From positions 15,626-79,625 of the forward strand of contig DAHE01000043.1 of NCBI GenBank assembly GCA_002508315.1: 64,000 bases of DNA, written 5' to 3'. A model generated the notes under the pieces. That model saw only the letters and a list, made by a program, of their open reading frames with translations, had not been told where the DNA came from and searched no databases. This DNA comes from Thermocladium sp. UBA166 (GTDB lineage Archaea > Thermoproteota > Thermoprotei > Thermoproteales > Thermocladiaceae). The position numbers and the translations under genes were made by a program. Positions 45,257 through 54,723 of the stretch are shown one piece after another (positions within the stretch are counted from its first letter, which is position 1; each line of letters opens with the position of its first letter).

Positions 45257-45757
45257 ATGAAGAGGGTAGTAAGATTATCGGTGCAGCCTGGAAAGCCGCT
45301 TGCTCCTCAAGCTAGCCAGCAGCTTCAACAAGCGTCGCTGAACGCAGATGAGGTGGCGAGGAGAATAGTCGATGAAACGAAGCCTCTTGCATCGTACGGA
45401 GTAAATAGCGTCACTGTGGAGGTGGTCGCCGACGATGAAGGTTATTCCCTATCGATAGAGCACCCGTCCATAACTGATTTATTGATAAGGGCCGCCGGCA
45501 AATCCGCTCCAACCCATCAAGCCGGGAAGGAAATAATTGGCGATATCCCGCTGGAGAAGGTAGCCGAGGTGACTCTGATAAAGCTGGGGGAGTTAAGGAG
45601 CACCAGCTTCGTGAAGGCCTTGAAGCAAGTGGTCGGGACTTGTAGATCGATTGGTTTAACCGTTAATGGAAAGGACCCGAAGGACGTGATAAAGGAAATA
45701 GACGCTGGCAAATATGACGAATTAGTTAAAAAGTATGAGGAGGAGGCAAAAAGGTGA
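45257..45757 (+). CDS. rpl11: Ribosomal protein L11
   Basis: A 166-residue archaeal L11 of the GTPase-associated centre, with the rRNA-binding C-terminal part (VVGTCRSIGLTVNGKDPKDV) and N-terminal domain. The usual N-terminal segment before the factor-binding loop looks shorter and divergent (VVRLSVQPGKPLAPQASQQL). CATTTAAAAAATCC upstream is a likely promoter. It leads directly into L1. Confidence 0.85.
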   Translation: MKRVVRLSVQPGKPLAPQASQQLQQASLNADEVARRIVDETKPLASYGVNSVTVEVVADDEGYSLSIEHPSITDLLIRAAGKSAPTHQAGKEIIGDIPLEKVAEVTLIKLGELRSTSFVKALKQVVGTCRSIGLTVNGKDPKDVIKEIDAGKYDELVKKYEEEAKR

Positions 45758-45763
45758 GGGGAT

Positions 45764-46417
45764 ATGAGCATTAAGGCCGAATCCATAATTAAGGCGATAG
45801 ATACGGCGAGGTCCCAGTCGAAGCGTCGCAGGTTCGAGCAGTCGATAGACCTGGTAGTCACGTTCAGGGACTTGGATATTAAGAAACCGGAGAATAAGTT
45901 CTCATTAACTGTTACTCTTCCCCACCCGATACCGAATAAGCAGAACAAGATATGCATGATAGCCAGCGGTTCAATGGTCTTATCGGCCAGGGACGCCAAT
46001 GTCGACTTGGTCATTTCAAAGGATGATTTCTCCAAGTATGTTGAGTCAAAGAAATCCATAAGGAAATTGGCCCAAGAATACGATTTCTTCCTGGCTACTC
46101 CAGACATGATGGTTCAGATAGGCAGGACCATGGGTTCCATACTTGGCCCCAGAGGCAAGATGCCGGACGTGGTTCAACCCAATGCAGACTTAAAGCCCAT
46201 AGTCGATAGGTATAGGCGCAGCGTTAGGGTTAAGATAAAGGATCAACCGCAGATAATGGCTAGGATAGGCGGTGAAACAATGAATGAGAAGGAAATAGCC
46301 GAGAACGCGACCGCCGTGCTGGAGGAAATATCAAAGAAGGTTCAACCGGAAAAGATTCGCTCAATATACATAAAATTAACTATGGGCGCCCCAATTAGGT
46401 TGAGCCTTCAACAATGA
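45764..46417 (+). CDS. rpl1: Ribosomal protein L1
   Basis: A 217-residue L1 forming the L1 stalk. Recognisable segments are FEQSIDLVVTFRDLDIKKPE, VTLPHPIPNKQNKI, MGSILGPRGKMPDVVQPNAD and IYIKLTMGAPIRL at the end. In many archaea L10 and L12 follow; here a convergent glutamine synthetase gene comes next. Confidence 0.94.
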   Translation: MSIKAESIIKAIDTARSQSKRRRFEQSIDLVVTFRDLDIKKPENKFSLTVTLPHPIPNKQNKICMIASGSMVLSARDANVDLVISKDDFSKYVESKKSIRKLAQEYDFFLATPDMMVQIGRTMGSILGPRGKMPDVVQPNADLKPIVDRYRRSVRVKIKDQPQIMARIGGETMNEKEIAENATAVLEEISKKVQPEKIRSIYIKLTMGAPIRLSLQQ

Positions 46418-46458
46418 GCTTCAATTGAAGAGAGGGGGATGCCTTTTTGTTTAAATGT

Positions 46459-47796
46459 TTACGCTGTGCCCAAATAATGCGAGTACTCCCACTCGGTGAT
46501 TTTGCTCCAAGTATCATCCCATCTATATATTGATTCATATTCGTTCCACTCCTTCTCCTTGATATCCGCGTAAGCCGTGATTATATCCTTCATGTAATCG
46601 ATGGACGCGATGGGGCTATTCCTCAATTCCGCAACGGCCTCGCCCAGAGTTCTAGGAGTCTCCTCAGCGTTCAACTCATACGCTATATCCTCCACGGGGG
46701 GCGGCGGCGATGCCTTGCTGGATAATCCATTCATAACCGCGTTTAACTCCACTGCGAATGCGAGGTAGGGATTCATGCTTGGATCTGGATGTCTGTACTC
46801 GAAGCGGTTCACCTTTCTTCCATAGAATGGTATCCTTATCATGGCCGACCTATTGCCGTATCCCCACGCTATTCTGGTGGGGGCCTCATGATGCGGAACC
46901 AATCTTTTATAGGAATTGACGGTTGGAGCCACCACCGCGCTAATGCTCTTTGCCGCAGCCAGCAGCCCAGCTATGGCGCTCTGGGCCTCCGGGGTGGCTT
47001 CGCTGCTCTTTGATTCGAATAAGTTGCGTCCATCCAAGTCCCACATGCTTATGTGAGTGTGGGCCCCGCTTCCATTTATTCCCCAGAACGGCTTTGGCAT
47101 GAAGGTCGCGACATAGCCGTGCCTCTTGGCTATATCACGCGCAATTACCTTATAGATTACTATGTTGTCCGCCACCTTTATTGGAGAATCCGCTGGGATA
47201 TTTACTTCGTATTGTGATGGAGCCACTTCATGATGTATCTTGGTCTCGCCTATCCCTGACTCGCTCATTGCCTCAGTTAATTCAGCCGCAACGTCGAGAA
47301 GCACGTGGGTATTGCGGCCCTCAAAATACATCCCATCATCAATCAACGCCGGAGAACCGCCGCTATTGTTGACTATGAAGAACTCCACCTCGACTCCCAT
47401 CAAGGCGCGGAGCCCGCTTCTCTGAAGCTCATAAATTGTGCTCAACAAGACATTGCGTGGATCCCTCATCACGGGCTTGCCCGAGTCATCTATGACATTC
47501 ATGAGGACATCCGCTATCTTGCCGTCGTTCCACCGCTCCACGTAAATGGCATGATTATCCGGCACCGCAACGAAGTCGCTTTTATTCACCGTAGTATATG
47601 ACGGTATTGATGAGCCGTCAAAGGGCATGCCGTCCCTGAACACGTCGAGCGCAGGATCTATCGGCATTAATTCAGCCCTTGGCCGTCCATTTATGTCGAT
47701 CACGGTGAATTTAATGAATTTAACCCCGCTTGCCTTTAAGACCCTCCATGCATCGCGTGGTTCCACGTTTCCCCTGTATTTATCTATATCCAGCAC
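46459..47796 (-). CDS. glnA: Glutamine synthetase, type I
   Basis: A 445-residue enzyme making glutamine from glutamate, ammonia and ATP. Metal- and substrate-binding motifs: MPFDGSSIPSYTTVNKSDF, GVEVEFFIVN, KIHHEVAPSQYEVNIPADS, GINGSGAHTHISMWDLDG, and APTRIAWGYGNRSAMIRIPF. GTG 47796 lies 22-26 nt from TATATAAATAG. An amino-acid permease gene lies just upstream on the same strand. Confidence 0.94.
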   Translation of the reverse strand: MLDIDKYRGNVEPRDAWRVLKASGVKFIKFTVIDINGRPRAELMPIDPALDVFRDGMPFDGSSIPSYTTVNKSDFVAVPDNHAIYVERWNDGKIADVLMNVIDDSGKPVMRDPRNVLLSTIYELQRSGLRALMGVEVEFFIVNNSGGSPALIDDGMYFEGRNTHVLLDVAAELTEAMSESGIGETKIHHEVAPSQYEVNIPADSPIKVADNIVIYKVIARDIAKRHGYVATFMPKPFWGINGSGAHTHISMWDLDGRNLFESKSSEATPEAQSAIAGLLAAAKSISAVVAPTVNSYKRLVPHHEAPTRIAWGYGNRSAMIRIPFYGRKVNRFEYRHPDPSMNPYLAFAVELNAVMNGLSSKASPPPPVEDIAYELNAEETPRTLGEAVAELRNSPIASIDYMKDIITAYADIKEKEWNEYESIYRWDDTWSKITEWEYSHYLGTA

Positions 47797-47886
47797 ATAA
47801 TGCTTTACTCCATCTATTTATATACATTATTGTTAAAATCACTATTAATTAACGGGAATACTCTACAATTTCACCCGGTAGTCAAG

Positions 47887-49317
47887 TCACTGCTTGGACT
47901 GATTTGGATTATACTCTACGTAGAGGCTTGTCTTAATGCCCTTAAGCTTGCTTCTCAATAAAAACGCCTCCACCAACATTACCGCGGCGATGGATGAAAG
48001 CACCAAGTAATCCATGGGCAAGTACTGCGCTGACTCGTAAAAGGTAATCATCATTAGCGCTGCTCCCCCAATTGTTATGGCCTTGCCATAGATGCCCGTT
48101 ATCTTGAAGGCGGCTATTGCCACCACCGCTAGGCTAAGCACGTAGTACAGCGAATCAACCGCGTAGGCGTACTCCATTGCCCCGTAAGTCAGTTGAACCG
48201 CACCTGAATACCCGGCAATCATAGCCGCCGCATATGATGGTACCAATAATGCTGCTGCGGTTATTGTGGATGCGTACGTCGCCGTGGTCGGCGTCAAATA
48301 TCTGGGGTGTATGGAGTTAAGCCAGCGCGGCAGCAATCCATCCCTGCTCATCCCGAATAGCATGCGAGCAGTGGCGTTTAGCGTGGCTAAATAGCAGCCG
48401 AAGACGCTCATAATCACGGAGGCCGAGAATATAGCGAGACCCCACGGTCCTAGGTATTTCTCCACCAAGGTGAAAACGGGATTCACTCCAAACCCCTCCG
48501 CCGCCGAGACGAAGTTGCTTATTGATGCTTGATCGAAGCCAACGTTTAGCAATATGGCGTACGTGGTCGCCATGTAAAGCAGGCCCATCAATAGAGTCGC
48601 AGTTAGTGTGGCTCGCGGCACTGTCTCGCCCGGTCTCTTGGCTTCCTCGGATATCTGAGTGCTGGTCTCGAACCCCATGAAGTACGTCACGGAGAACAGC
48701 AGCCCCCCTCCTATGCCCGCCAAAATTCCATTGATGGAGCCACCGTATGTGGCCTCGGGCATGAATGGGAAAAAGGATAATCTATTCCTCTCCCCGTAAA
48801 ACGATAACGAGATGAATAGCACCAATATTATTATCTCAATGGATGATAAGAGGGTCTCCGTACGTATGCTCGGCTTGATTCCGGTAATTGATATGAGCAT
48901 TGCGGCTGCTATGGGAATCAGGACTAGGGGTAATGGATTGATCAATGAACCAGTTACGGCGTATATTGCCTCGGCGGTTAAGTAGGAGAATGCTATGGCC
49001 ACCGATGATAATCCAATCACGCTGTATATTATGTAAATTATTCCGTTTAGGAATCCCGTGAAGGAATTAAGCGAGTTGGTTGGGTAAGCGTAGAAGCTGG
49101 CGGCGTGCGGGTATCTCTTGGAGAGGACATATATTGAGTACACCATTGTCATTACCCCCAACGTAGTTAACAGCATTGCGAGGGGCGCTGCGGCGTATGC
49201 AGTGCTCATTATCAGGGCAGCTCCACCCGCTATGCTATATGTAGGTGCTTGGCCAGCCAATGAGTTGTACAGCAGCCCCAGGAAGCCCGTTGAATCCCCC
49301 CTCAGCTTGCTCGCCAT
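47887..49317 (-). CDS. APC-superfamily amino-acid permease
   Basis: A 476-residue carrier with about twelve hydrophobic helices. The N-terminal helix 1 contains SIAGGAALIMSTAYA with the glycine-rich break of APC transporters; the loop FMGFETSTQISEEAKRPGE is the classic APC motif between helices 6 and 7. The gene precedes glnA, so it may bring in amino acids linked to nitrogen use, though the substrate is unknown. ATG 49317 lies 26 nt after an ACTTATATCGC box. Confidence 0.82.
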   Translation of the reverse strand: MASKLRGDSTGFLGLLYNSLAGQAPTYSIAGGAALIMSTAYAAAPLAMLLTTLGVMTMVYSIYVLSKRYPHAASFYAYPTNSLNSFTGFLNGIIYIIYSVIGLSSVAIAFSYLTAEAIYAVTGSLINPLPLVLIPIAAAMLISITGIKPSIRTETLLSSIEIIILVLFISLSFYGERNRLSFFPFMPEATYGGSINGILAGIGGGLLFSVTYFMGFETSTQISEEAKRPGETVPRATLTATLLMGLLYMATTYAILLNVGFDQASISNFVSAAEGFGVNPVFTLVEKYLGPWGLAIFSASVIMSVFGCYLATLNATARMLFGMSRDGLLPRWLNSIHPRYLTPTTATYASTITAAALLVPSYAAAMIAGYSGAVQLTYGAMEYAYAVDSLYYVLSLAVVAIAAFKITGIYGKAITIGGAALMMITFYESAQYLPMDYLVLSSIAAVMLVEAFLLRSKLKGIKTSLYVEYNPNQSKQ

Positions 49318-49442
49318 GAAGGGGCTCGCGCATTAATGCGATATAAGTGTTGTTAAACGTTTAGCATTGAATTGAAATATAGCAGCGTTGAGGCAGTGAT
49401 AAAGCGGAAGGCTTAAAAAAGGAATAGCATCGGAGGCTCTCA

Positions 49443-49598
49443 ATGCCGATCTCAGATCAAGAGAAGTTAAGGATAGCTATAGAGCATAGATTCGGTTACT
49501 GGATATGCAGAAACTGCGGGGCCAGGAACCCAATAAATGCCGAGAAGTGCAGGCGATGCAAGAGCAAGAACCTCAGGCCCAAGAGGTTCAAGCATTAA
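49443..49598 (+). CDS. rpl40e: Ribosomal protein L40e
   Basis: A 51-residue zinc-ribbon ribosomal protein. [20 protein letters not shown], then the second pair in [19 protein letters not shown], gives the C-x2-C/C-x2-C site. TTAAAAAA lies about 28 nt upstream, so this is a leaderless gene. Confidence 0.93.
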   Translation: MPISDQEKLRIAIEHRFGYWICRNCGARNPINAEKCRRCKSKNLRPKRFKH

Positions 49599-50058
49599 AT
49601 ATCGATAAGATGAGCGGCAAGCCCCTCTCCTTGAAGGGTGGAGAGGGAGTCCAGAACGGTTCGGTTATTCTCTCTGCTCGGCTTAATGAGGCCTTGGCGT
49701 CAAAGATTAAAAATGCACGTTGGTCTAGCATTTAGATGATGAAGATCTCGAGTGCTGGTTAATTGATGAGAGGCTCGCATCGCTGATAAATGAGCGTCAA
49801 CCGCCTTGCTAAGACAGGGTGAGATTCTTAAATCTCGCACTGCACCTCCCAGCCGGCTTCTATTGCGCGGGCGGTCTCAAATGCGGGCAGCGGTCAAAGG
49901 CACTCCCGCAATGCTGCTCGCAATGGGGTTGAGCTCGAAAATGGGTGAGCTATGGTGGTATGCCTTCTCTCCAGCGGGCTTCTCAAGGGAAAACCAGTAA
50001 GGTTAGCGGATGAATCACGCACGTCCCTGGGAATGGGTTCTTCCACGCTTGTTCATCT
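49599..50058. other. Gene-free stretch with a TnpB-tail-like hairpin
   Basis: 460 nt with no intact gene. Just after L40e, GCAAGCCCCTCTCCTTGAAG, then GGTGGAGAGGGAGTCCAGAAC, forms a strong hairpin of the form found near the right ends of TnpB elements (49619-49662). The rest holds scattered codable segments (for example the minus-strand stretch ending ARAIEAGWEVQCEI) that suggest gene debris, but none is complete. Confidence 0.4.
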
Positions 50059-50793
50059 TCATCGTTGGGATTGGCGGTTCACGATTTCTATCAATAACCT
50101 CGATAATTCGCTCAAGTCATTTACCTTAATCATGGAATCGCCGGGGACCTTGCTTATCTTTGATGGATCCACTTCGTCAAGGTTAACACTGAATCCCAGG
50201 CACTTGCTTAACTTGTTGACGCTTATTAAGTAGTAATCACCCAGCCTCACCGCGTTATTATCTATGCATGCGCTTATTCGCACAGTGGGATCCCCATTTA
50301 TGTACCTCACCACTCTCCCCGTCTTAACCGCTAGGTTAGCATCAATTAACAGCCCCAGAAGGGCTTTGAATGCTACCTTATTAACCCAGGAGGAGGGGGA
50401 TATCTTACGTATTTCTTCGTTTAGCTCATTGAATAAGGAATCCTCATCAAGCGGTCCCCTGCTAATCAATATATCCATCAATAGCTTATACTGAGGAAGC
50501 ATGCTGGCTAGATAGGAGTGAAGCTGCTTGACTCCCTCGCCCATCCTAATAGCGTCATATATCACCCACCCATGCTGTGTAAGCTCTATTCCATCTTTTC
50601 CCTCCCTCACCAACTCCATTCTCAAAAAGAACCGCGTTATATCTCCCTTGCCCTTCCCTATATCCAGCCCCCTCTCCCTTACTTCATCCCTAGTCAAGAC
50701 ACCGTAGTTACTGCCCAATGCCTCTATGTATGCCAGCAACTTGCTTAGGCTAACCCTGGGGAACGGAACGCTTCTCTGAACATTTAATGCCAT
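50059..50793 (-). CDS. Hypothetical protein with winged-helix-like segments
   Basis: A 244-residue soluble protein. The N-terminal part (VSLSKLLAYIEALGSNYGVL then TRDEVRERGLDIGKGKGDIT) looks like a winged helix; the central part (RGPLDEDSLFNELNEEIRKI) could be a second. It could be a regulator or an accessory DNA-binding protein. ATG 50793 lies 28 nt from TGTTTTAAGGG. No family named. Confidence 0.6.
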   Translation of the reverse strand: MALNVQRSVPFPRVSLSKLLAYIEALGSNYGVLTRDEVRERGLDIGKGKGDITRFFLRMELVREGKDGIELTQHGWVIYDAIRMGEGVKQLHSYLASMLPQYKLLMDILISRGPLDEDSLFNELNEEIRKISPSSWVNKVAFKALLGLLIDANLAVKTGRVVRYINGDPTVRISACIDNNAVRLGDYYLISVNKLSKCLGFSVNLDEVDPSKISKVPGDSMIKVNDLSELSRLLIEIVNRQSQR

Positions 50794-51084
50794 AGCGATA
50801 AGCAAGCGCCCCCTCCCTTAAAACAATGTCTTCCATTAGCGGAAATAATACTGAACTCCTCCACACCATCCACGCACCACCCCTCCGTGGAGAACGGAGC
50901 GCTCCTCTCCCTCCGGATTGAGAGAAACAGCGTGCCCATGGGATTGCCCTTAAGGTCACCCTAATTTCAGGCAAGCGCGACGGCGAAGAGGCCAATACGC
51001 GTGGGAACGTGGTGGAAGGTCATGGTTAGCGACTGAATTAATGGCTTTCCCATCAAAAATGCCTAACCCCTCAAGATGAAGCCA
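50794..51084. other. Gene-free spacer
   Basis: 291 nt between the hypothetical protein gene and the end of the secreted-protein gene. Nothing beyond a TATA-like box at 50817-50827 is supported. Confidence 0.35.
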
Positions 51085-52824
51085 TCAATGGCAGGGAGTC
51101 AATACTACGCTGACCTTGGTGGACGCAGAGGAGGGGCCGTAGTGCATAGTGCCTTGGGGGGTGGCGTACGGCCCGTAGGAGACAGTCACGTTGTAGGTCC
51201 CCTCCATGTGCGGCAATGGGAGGGCTACGGAGAGGGGCTCGTGCGGCGGCATAGAGTACGAGTATGAGGCCGAGTACCCAAACGGGCCGGCGACAGTCAC
51301 TACGACCGGCCCGCCGGGCACCATTAACGGTGAGGAGCCCACGAACACGGAAACAGAGCCGGACCAATCATTCGGCGGCATGCAGGTAGGGTCAACAACA
51401 ACTCCCCCAGGCCCCACCCACGCATGGGTGCCGGACGAGTAATGCCCAAACGGCTCCACGTACACCCCAGCAAGGGGTGGGTAGAATGAATGGCCATCAT
51501 ATGCGTAGGAAATGGGCAGCTGGGCCATCAATACATCGCCGAAGGCGGGGTAATTCTCAGTCCCTAGGCTCACCACGTTTACTGCTATGGTGGTCGTGGA
51601 CTCCCTAATAGTGGAGACTAGGCCGGCCGCTATCAACGCCGTCACCGGCATATCCACGCCCGCAGCGCTCGCCACGGCTAAGGCAATGGCTCCCACGGGA
51701 ATCGAGGCCGAGAAGGCGAACGGGGAGTACCGCTGCAGGTTGTAGAAAGTGTACTCATACCCCTGCCCGCTATGGGTTAGGGACACCTCATCGAACGGGA
51801 CTGGGCTTAGCGTGTAGTACTTGCTCAACTCGTTTAGCGCTTGGCTTAGGTATGACGCGCCGACAGCGGAGGATGGGTACACCTCGAAGTCGGAGGACTG
51901 AACGTAACTCTCATTAACGTACTCACCGGTGGGGAGCCAAGTAAGGCCGCCGTCGAACGAGCACCAAAGCTCCAGCTCAGCCACCCCAACGGTCCCCCTA
52001 GTATACATGGCCGCAAGCGACGGATTATTGGCGCCGAAATAAGTCACGTTGGATGAGCTTGTGGTGTCTGCTAGGCTTGTCCCTATTATTTGGAAGCTGA
52101 TGGGGGTCTTGGCGGAGCCGGTGGGCACTGCCGCCGATGCTGAGAACGATATGGAGACGGACTGGCTGCCAAGCGCGAAGGAGTATAGAACGCCTAGGAA
52201 GGCGTTCCCATCCCCGTCTTCAGCCCATATTAGGGGTATGTATGTCTCCGGGGATTGCCAGCTCCAATCCACTGCCCAGGAACAGAAGGGCGGGGCTGGA
52301 GGCGTTGGCGTTGAGGTTGAGGTGGTGACCCCCTTGAGCGCCTCTATTTGGTTTATTTGGAGCGAGTTGCTCGCCTCCACGTCGACGCGCCACCTGCCCC
52401 TAATGGCGGCGGCCATCCAGATCATGGGGTTTCCAGCCTCGCTTATCACTGCGTTGGGCTCGTACGTGGTGAATCGCATGCCGTACCACTCGGTTGATGC
52501 GTTGGCGTACGTGGTTATCACCTCGATGCCCACGCCCCCATTCCCCACCCCCTCCTCGGCCCACTGCATTGCCACCCCGCGCAGCGCTTGTAGCGGGACC
52601 TCGGCCACGCCGTTGCTCGACGTGCCGCTCCACACCTCAACGATTGAGCCGCCCGCGCCGGGGGGCAGTAGCGCGAATACCTGTACCCGGGCATTTACTG
52701 GCTTGCCGTGGGCGTACGTGTGTATGGACAGCGTTGGGGTGAGGGCGCCGGACGTGAGCAGTGCCGCCGCCAACGCCAGCGCCGGCAATGCGTACAGCGA
52801 ATAGCCCCAACGCACGCCCATCAT
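51085..52824 (-). CDS. Large secreted surface protein, GC-rich gene
   Basis: About 579 residues beginning MMGVRWGYSLYALPALALAA, a clear signal sequence. The rest is rich in serine, threonine, glycine and proline, with a TSTSTPTPPAPP linker (around residue 170-180) and sequons. It has beta-rich segments toward the end (GPVVVTVAGPFGYSASYSYS) reminiscent of bacterial/archaeal surface repeats. No C-terminal anchor helix is seen. The gene is visibly GC-richer than its neighbours. It begins inside the stop of the zinc-ribbon membrane protein gene, so the two are one unit; a surface or secretion role is inferred. Confidence 0.62.
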   Translation of the reverse strand: MMGVRWGYSLYALPALALAAALLTSGALTPTLSIHTYAHGKPVNARVQVFALLPPGAGGSIVEVWSGTSSNGVAEVPLQALRGVAMQWAEEGVGNGGVGIEVITTYANASTEWYGMRFTTYEPNAVISEAGNPMIWMAAAIRGRWRVDVEASNSLQINQIEALKGVTTSTSTPTPPAPPFCSWAVDWSWQSPETYIPLIWAEDGDGNAFLGVLYSFALGSQSVSISFSASAAVPTGSAKTPISFQIIGTSLADTTSSSNVTYFGANNPSLAAMYTRGTVGVAELELWCSFDGGLTWLPTGEYVNESYVQSSDFEVYPSSAVGASYLSQALNELSKYYTLSPVPFDEVSLTHSGQGYEYTFYNLQRYSPFAFSASIPVGAIALAVASAAGVDMPVTALIAAGLVSTIRESTTTIAVNVVSLGTENYPAFGDVLMAQLPISYAYDGHSFYPPLAGVYVEPFGHYSSGTHAWVGPGGVVVDPTCMPPNDWSGSVSVFVGSSPLMVPGGPVVVTVAGPFGYSASYSYSMPPHEPLSVALPLPHMEGTYNVTVSYGPYATPQGTMHYGPSSASTKVSVVLTPCH

Positions 52825-53651
52825 TTTCTTCGCCCCCACCTGAAGAGAACTATGCCGCCCCATATCATCGCCGCTCCCACCGCTATAAGTGGAATTATTA
52901 ACAACAATGAGGCATAGTTGAATTCCACCCCTTGAGGCTTCGTTTCTTGCGTTATTGTTGCCTCCATGTAAATCGAGGGGAGTACCCCGGTTATTCTGTA
53001 CGGCCATACTAGTAGTACTTGACCGGGCTTCAGCACTGCGCGGTATGCCGTGTAGTTTCCCTTAAAGTATGTGGCATTTACCTCGCTGGAGTTTAGCCAT
53101 TGTTCTCCAGCAGATAGTTGCTCCATTACTTGGGTCCGCAATGCTGGCAGTATGGCTGATTGATTGGCTATTTTCAGTAATGTATTGCTTGCATTAATGA
53201 TAACAGTGGCCGTCCCACCATTGTAAGGCATCATTGATGATGGGAACACTGCCAGTATCTCTGAGCCGGAGCCGAATACCATTACATGCTGCCCAATCCT
53301 CGCTGTAGGGCTTAGGGAGAATAATGATAAAGGCAACGCGAAGCCTATCCAGGAAATGATTGATATACCAATGATTATTATTATCACCCCCACCACTTGG
53401 GCCAACACTTTCGTGAATCCAGTGTTTTTCTCGCTCACGAAAGCGTGTCCAGCGCCGCCTTTTAATGGTAATGATGTGGTAGGTGAGTTAAGCATGCCGC
53501 TCAAATCAACGTTACTCAGCGGGCCTACGTAGTGCCAAGACCGGCCGTGCCTCACGTATATGTACTCCCTATCTCCTATCCTCTTTACCACAAAGACGCC
53601 TTCCTCGCCGCACTTCGGGCAAGTGCCCCGCCCAATAGACCTAGAGCTCAA
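52821..53651 (-). CDS. Zinc-ribbon membrane protein paired with the surface protein
   Basis: A 276-residue protein: an N-terminal zinc-ribbon half (GTCPKCGEEGVFVVKRIGDR), two long hydrophobic helices (VVGVIIIIIGISIISWIGFA near residue 85 and LLLIIPLIAVGAAMIWGGIV at the end), and a sequon-rich extracellular loop between. The layout, zinc ribbon inside and glycosylated loop outside, occurs in uncharacterised archaeal membrane proteins. It starts at TTG 53651. Function unknown. Confidence 0.62.
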   Translation of the reverse strand: MSSRSIGRGTCPKCGEEGVFVVKRIGDREYIYVRHGRSWHYVGPLSNVDLSGMLNSPTTSLPLKGGAGHAFVSEKNTGFTKVLAQVVGVIIIIIGISIISWIGFALPLSLFSLSPTARIGQHVMVFGSGSEILAVFPSSMMPYNGGTATVIINASNTLLKIANQSAILPALRTQVMEQLSAGEQWLNSSEVNATYFKGNYTAYRAVLKPGQVLLVWPYRITGVLPSIYMEATITQETKPQGVEFNYASLLLIIPLIAVGAAMIWGGIVLFRWGRRK

Positions 53652-53790
53652 TTAGACCCGCGCTGCTTAGGGCTGTGGGCCTTTATTAAGGTAGCCGTGT
53701 GGTAAGTCGAGTAATAAGGCCAAGGATGAGGATTCAGTAGGGCTTTTTAGATCAATGCATTGGGGCTGCGCGCTCCATGCCTTAAAGGGG

Positions 53791-54723
53791 TTATGCCTTG
53801 ACTCGACGCGCGGCTTGCTTGCTGGACTCCTCCGCCAGCTCCTTGTCCCACTTCTCGTAGTCCCAGTACCCTATCAATTCATAGATTTCCTCCCTGCTCA
53901 TCATGTCCCCCAGTAATGACTTCTGGGTCCCCTCCTCCTTAATGGTTCTCAATGCCTTTCTAACGGCGCCCATCGCGTAGCGGAAAGTGGTGACGGGGAA
54001 TATAACCACCTTATACCCAAGCTCCTCGAACTTCTTAGCCGTTATGTAGGGGGTCCTGCCGAACTCCGTCATGTTCGCGAGAAGCGGGGCCTTGACTCGC
54101 TGCGCGACTAATCTGAACTCATCCTCGTCGTGCAGTGATTCTGGGAATATCACGTCGGCCCCTGCCTCGACGTATGCATTAGCCCTATCTATGGCATCCT
54201 CAATGCCGTTCACGTCCCTAGCATCGGTTCTGGCTATTATTATGAAGTTCTCATCCCGCCTAGCGTCCACCGCCGCCCGTATCTTCCTTATCATGTCCTC
54301 GACAGCGACGACTCTCTTCCCGCTTAAGTGCCCGCATTTCTTTGGGAACTCCTGGTCCTCCAAGTGAATTGCCGCTGCGCCGGCGTCCTCCATTACCCTG
54401 ACCGTCCTAGCCACATTAATGGCCTCACCGAAGCCCGTGTCCACATCAACTATTAAGGGAAGGTCAACGGTTTCCGATATATGGGATACCTGCATTGCCA
54501 ACTCCGTTAGGGTGAACACCCCTAGGTCCGGCAGCCCCAGCATGTTGGAGAACGCCGCGCCGCCGAAATATATCGCTTCAAAGCCCTCGGCCGCGGCTAG
54601 CATGGCGGTAACTGGAAGGAATATGCCGGGAGCCACCACTATCCCACTCCTTCCCAGCCTCTCCCGGAATCTCTTTCTAACCTCTCTCTTATCCACCCCT
54701 CTCCGGAATAGGATGGGGTCCAT
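53791..54723 (-). CDS. prpB: Isocitrate lyase/PEP mutase family, 2-methylisocitrate lyase-like
   Basis: A 310-residue TIM-barrel carbon-carbon lyase. Active-site signature KKCGHLSGK after HLEDQEFP, the metal-binding LIVDVDTGFGE and IIARTDARDVNGIEDAI, and SLHDEDEFRLVAQRV agree with 2-methylisocitrate lyase (PrpB). No methylcitrate synthase or dehydratase gene is in the window, so the substrate may differ. A strong AGGAGG lies 8 nt before the ATG, along with a TATA-like GATTTATTTA. Confidence 0.83.
   Translation of the reverse strand: MDPILFRRGVDKREVRKRFRERLGRSGIVVAPGIFLPVTAMLAAAEGFEAIYFGGAAFSNMLGLPDLGVFTLTELAMQVSHISETVDLPLIVDVDTGFGEAINVARTVRVMEDAGAAAIHLEDQEFPKKCGHLSGKRVVAVEDMIRKIRAAVDARRDENFIIIARTDARDVNGIEDAIDRANAYVEAGADVIFPESLHDEDEFRLVAQRVKAPLLANMTEFGRTPYITAKKFEELGYKVVIFPVTTFRYAMGAVRKALRTIKEEGTQKSLLGDMMSREEIYELIGYWDYEKWDKELAEESSKQAARRVKA

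Noticed and set aside
49806..50000. 64-codon plus-strand ORF after L40e
   Set aside because: Alternative minus-strand reading is equally plausible as debris; neither has promoter or family support.
52049..52804. Long plus-strand frames opposite the secreted-protein gene
   Set aside because: They result from the GC-rich, low-stop composition of the real gene on the minus strand.
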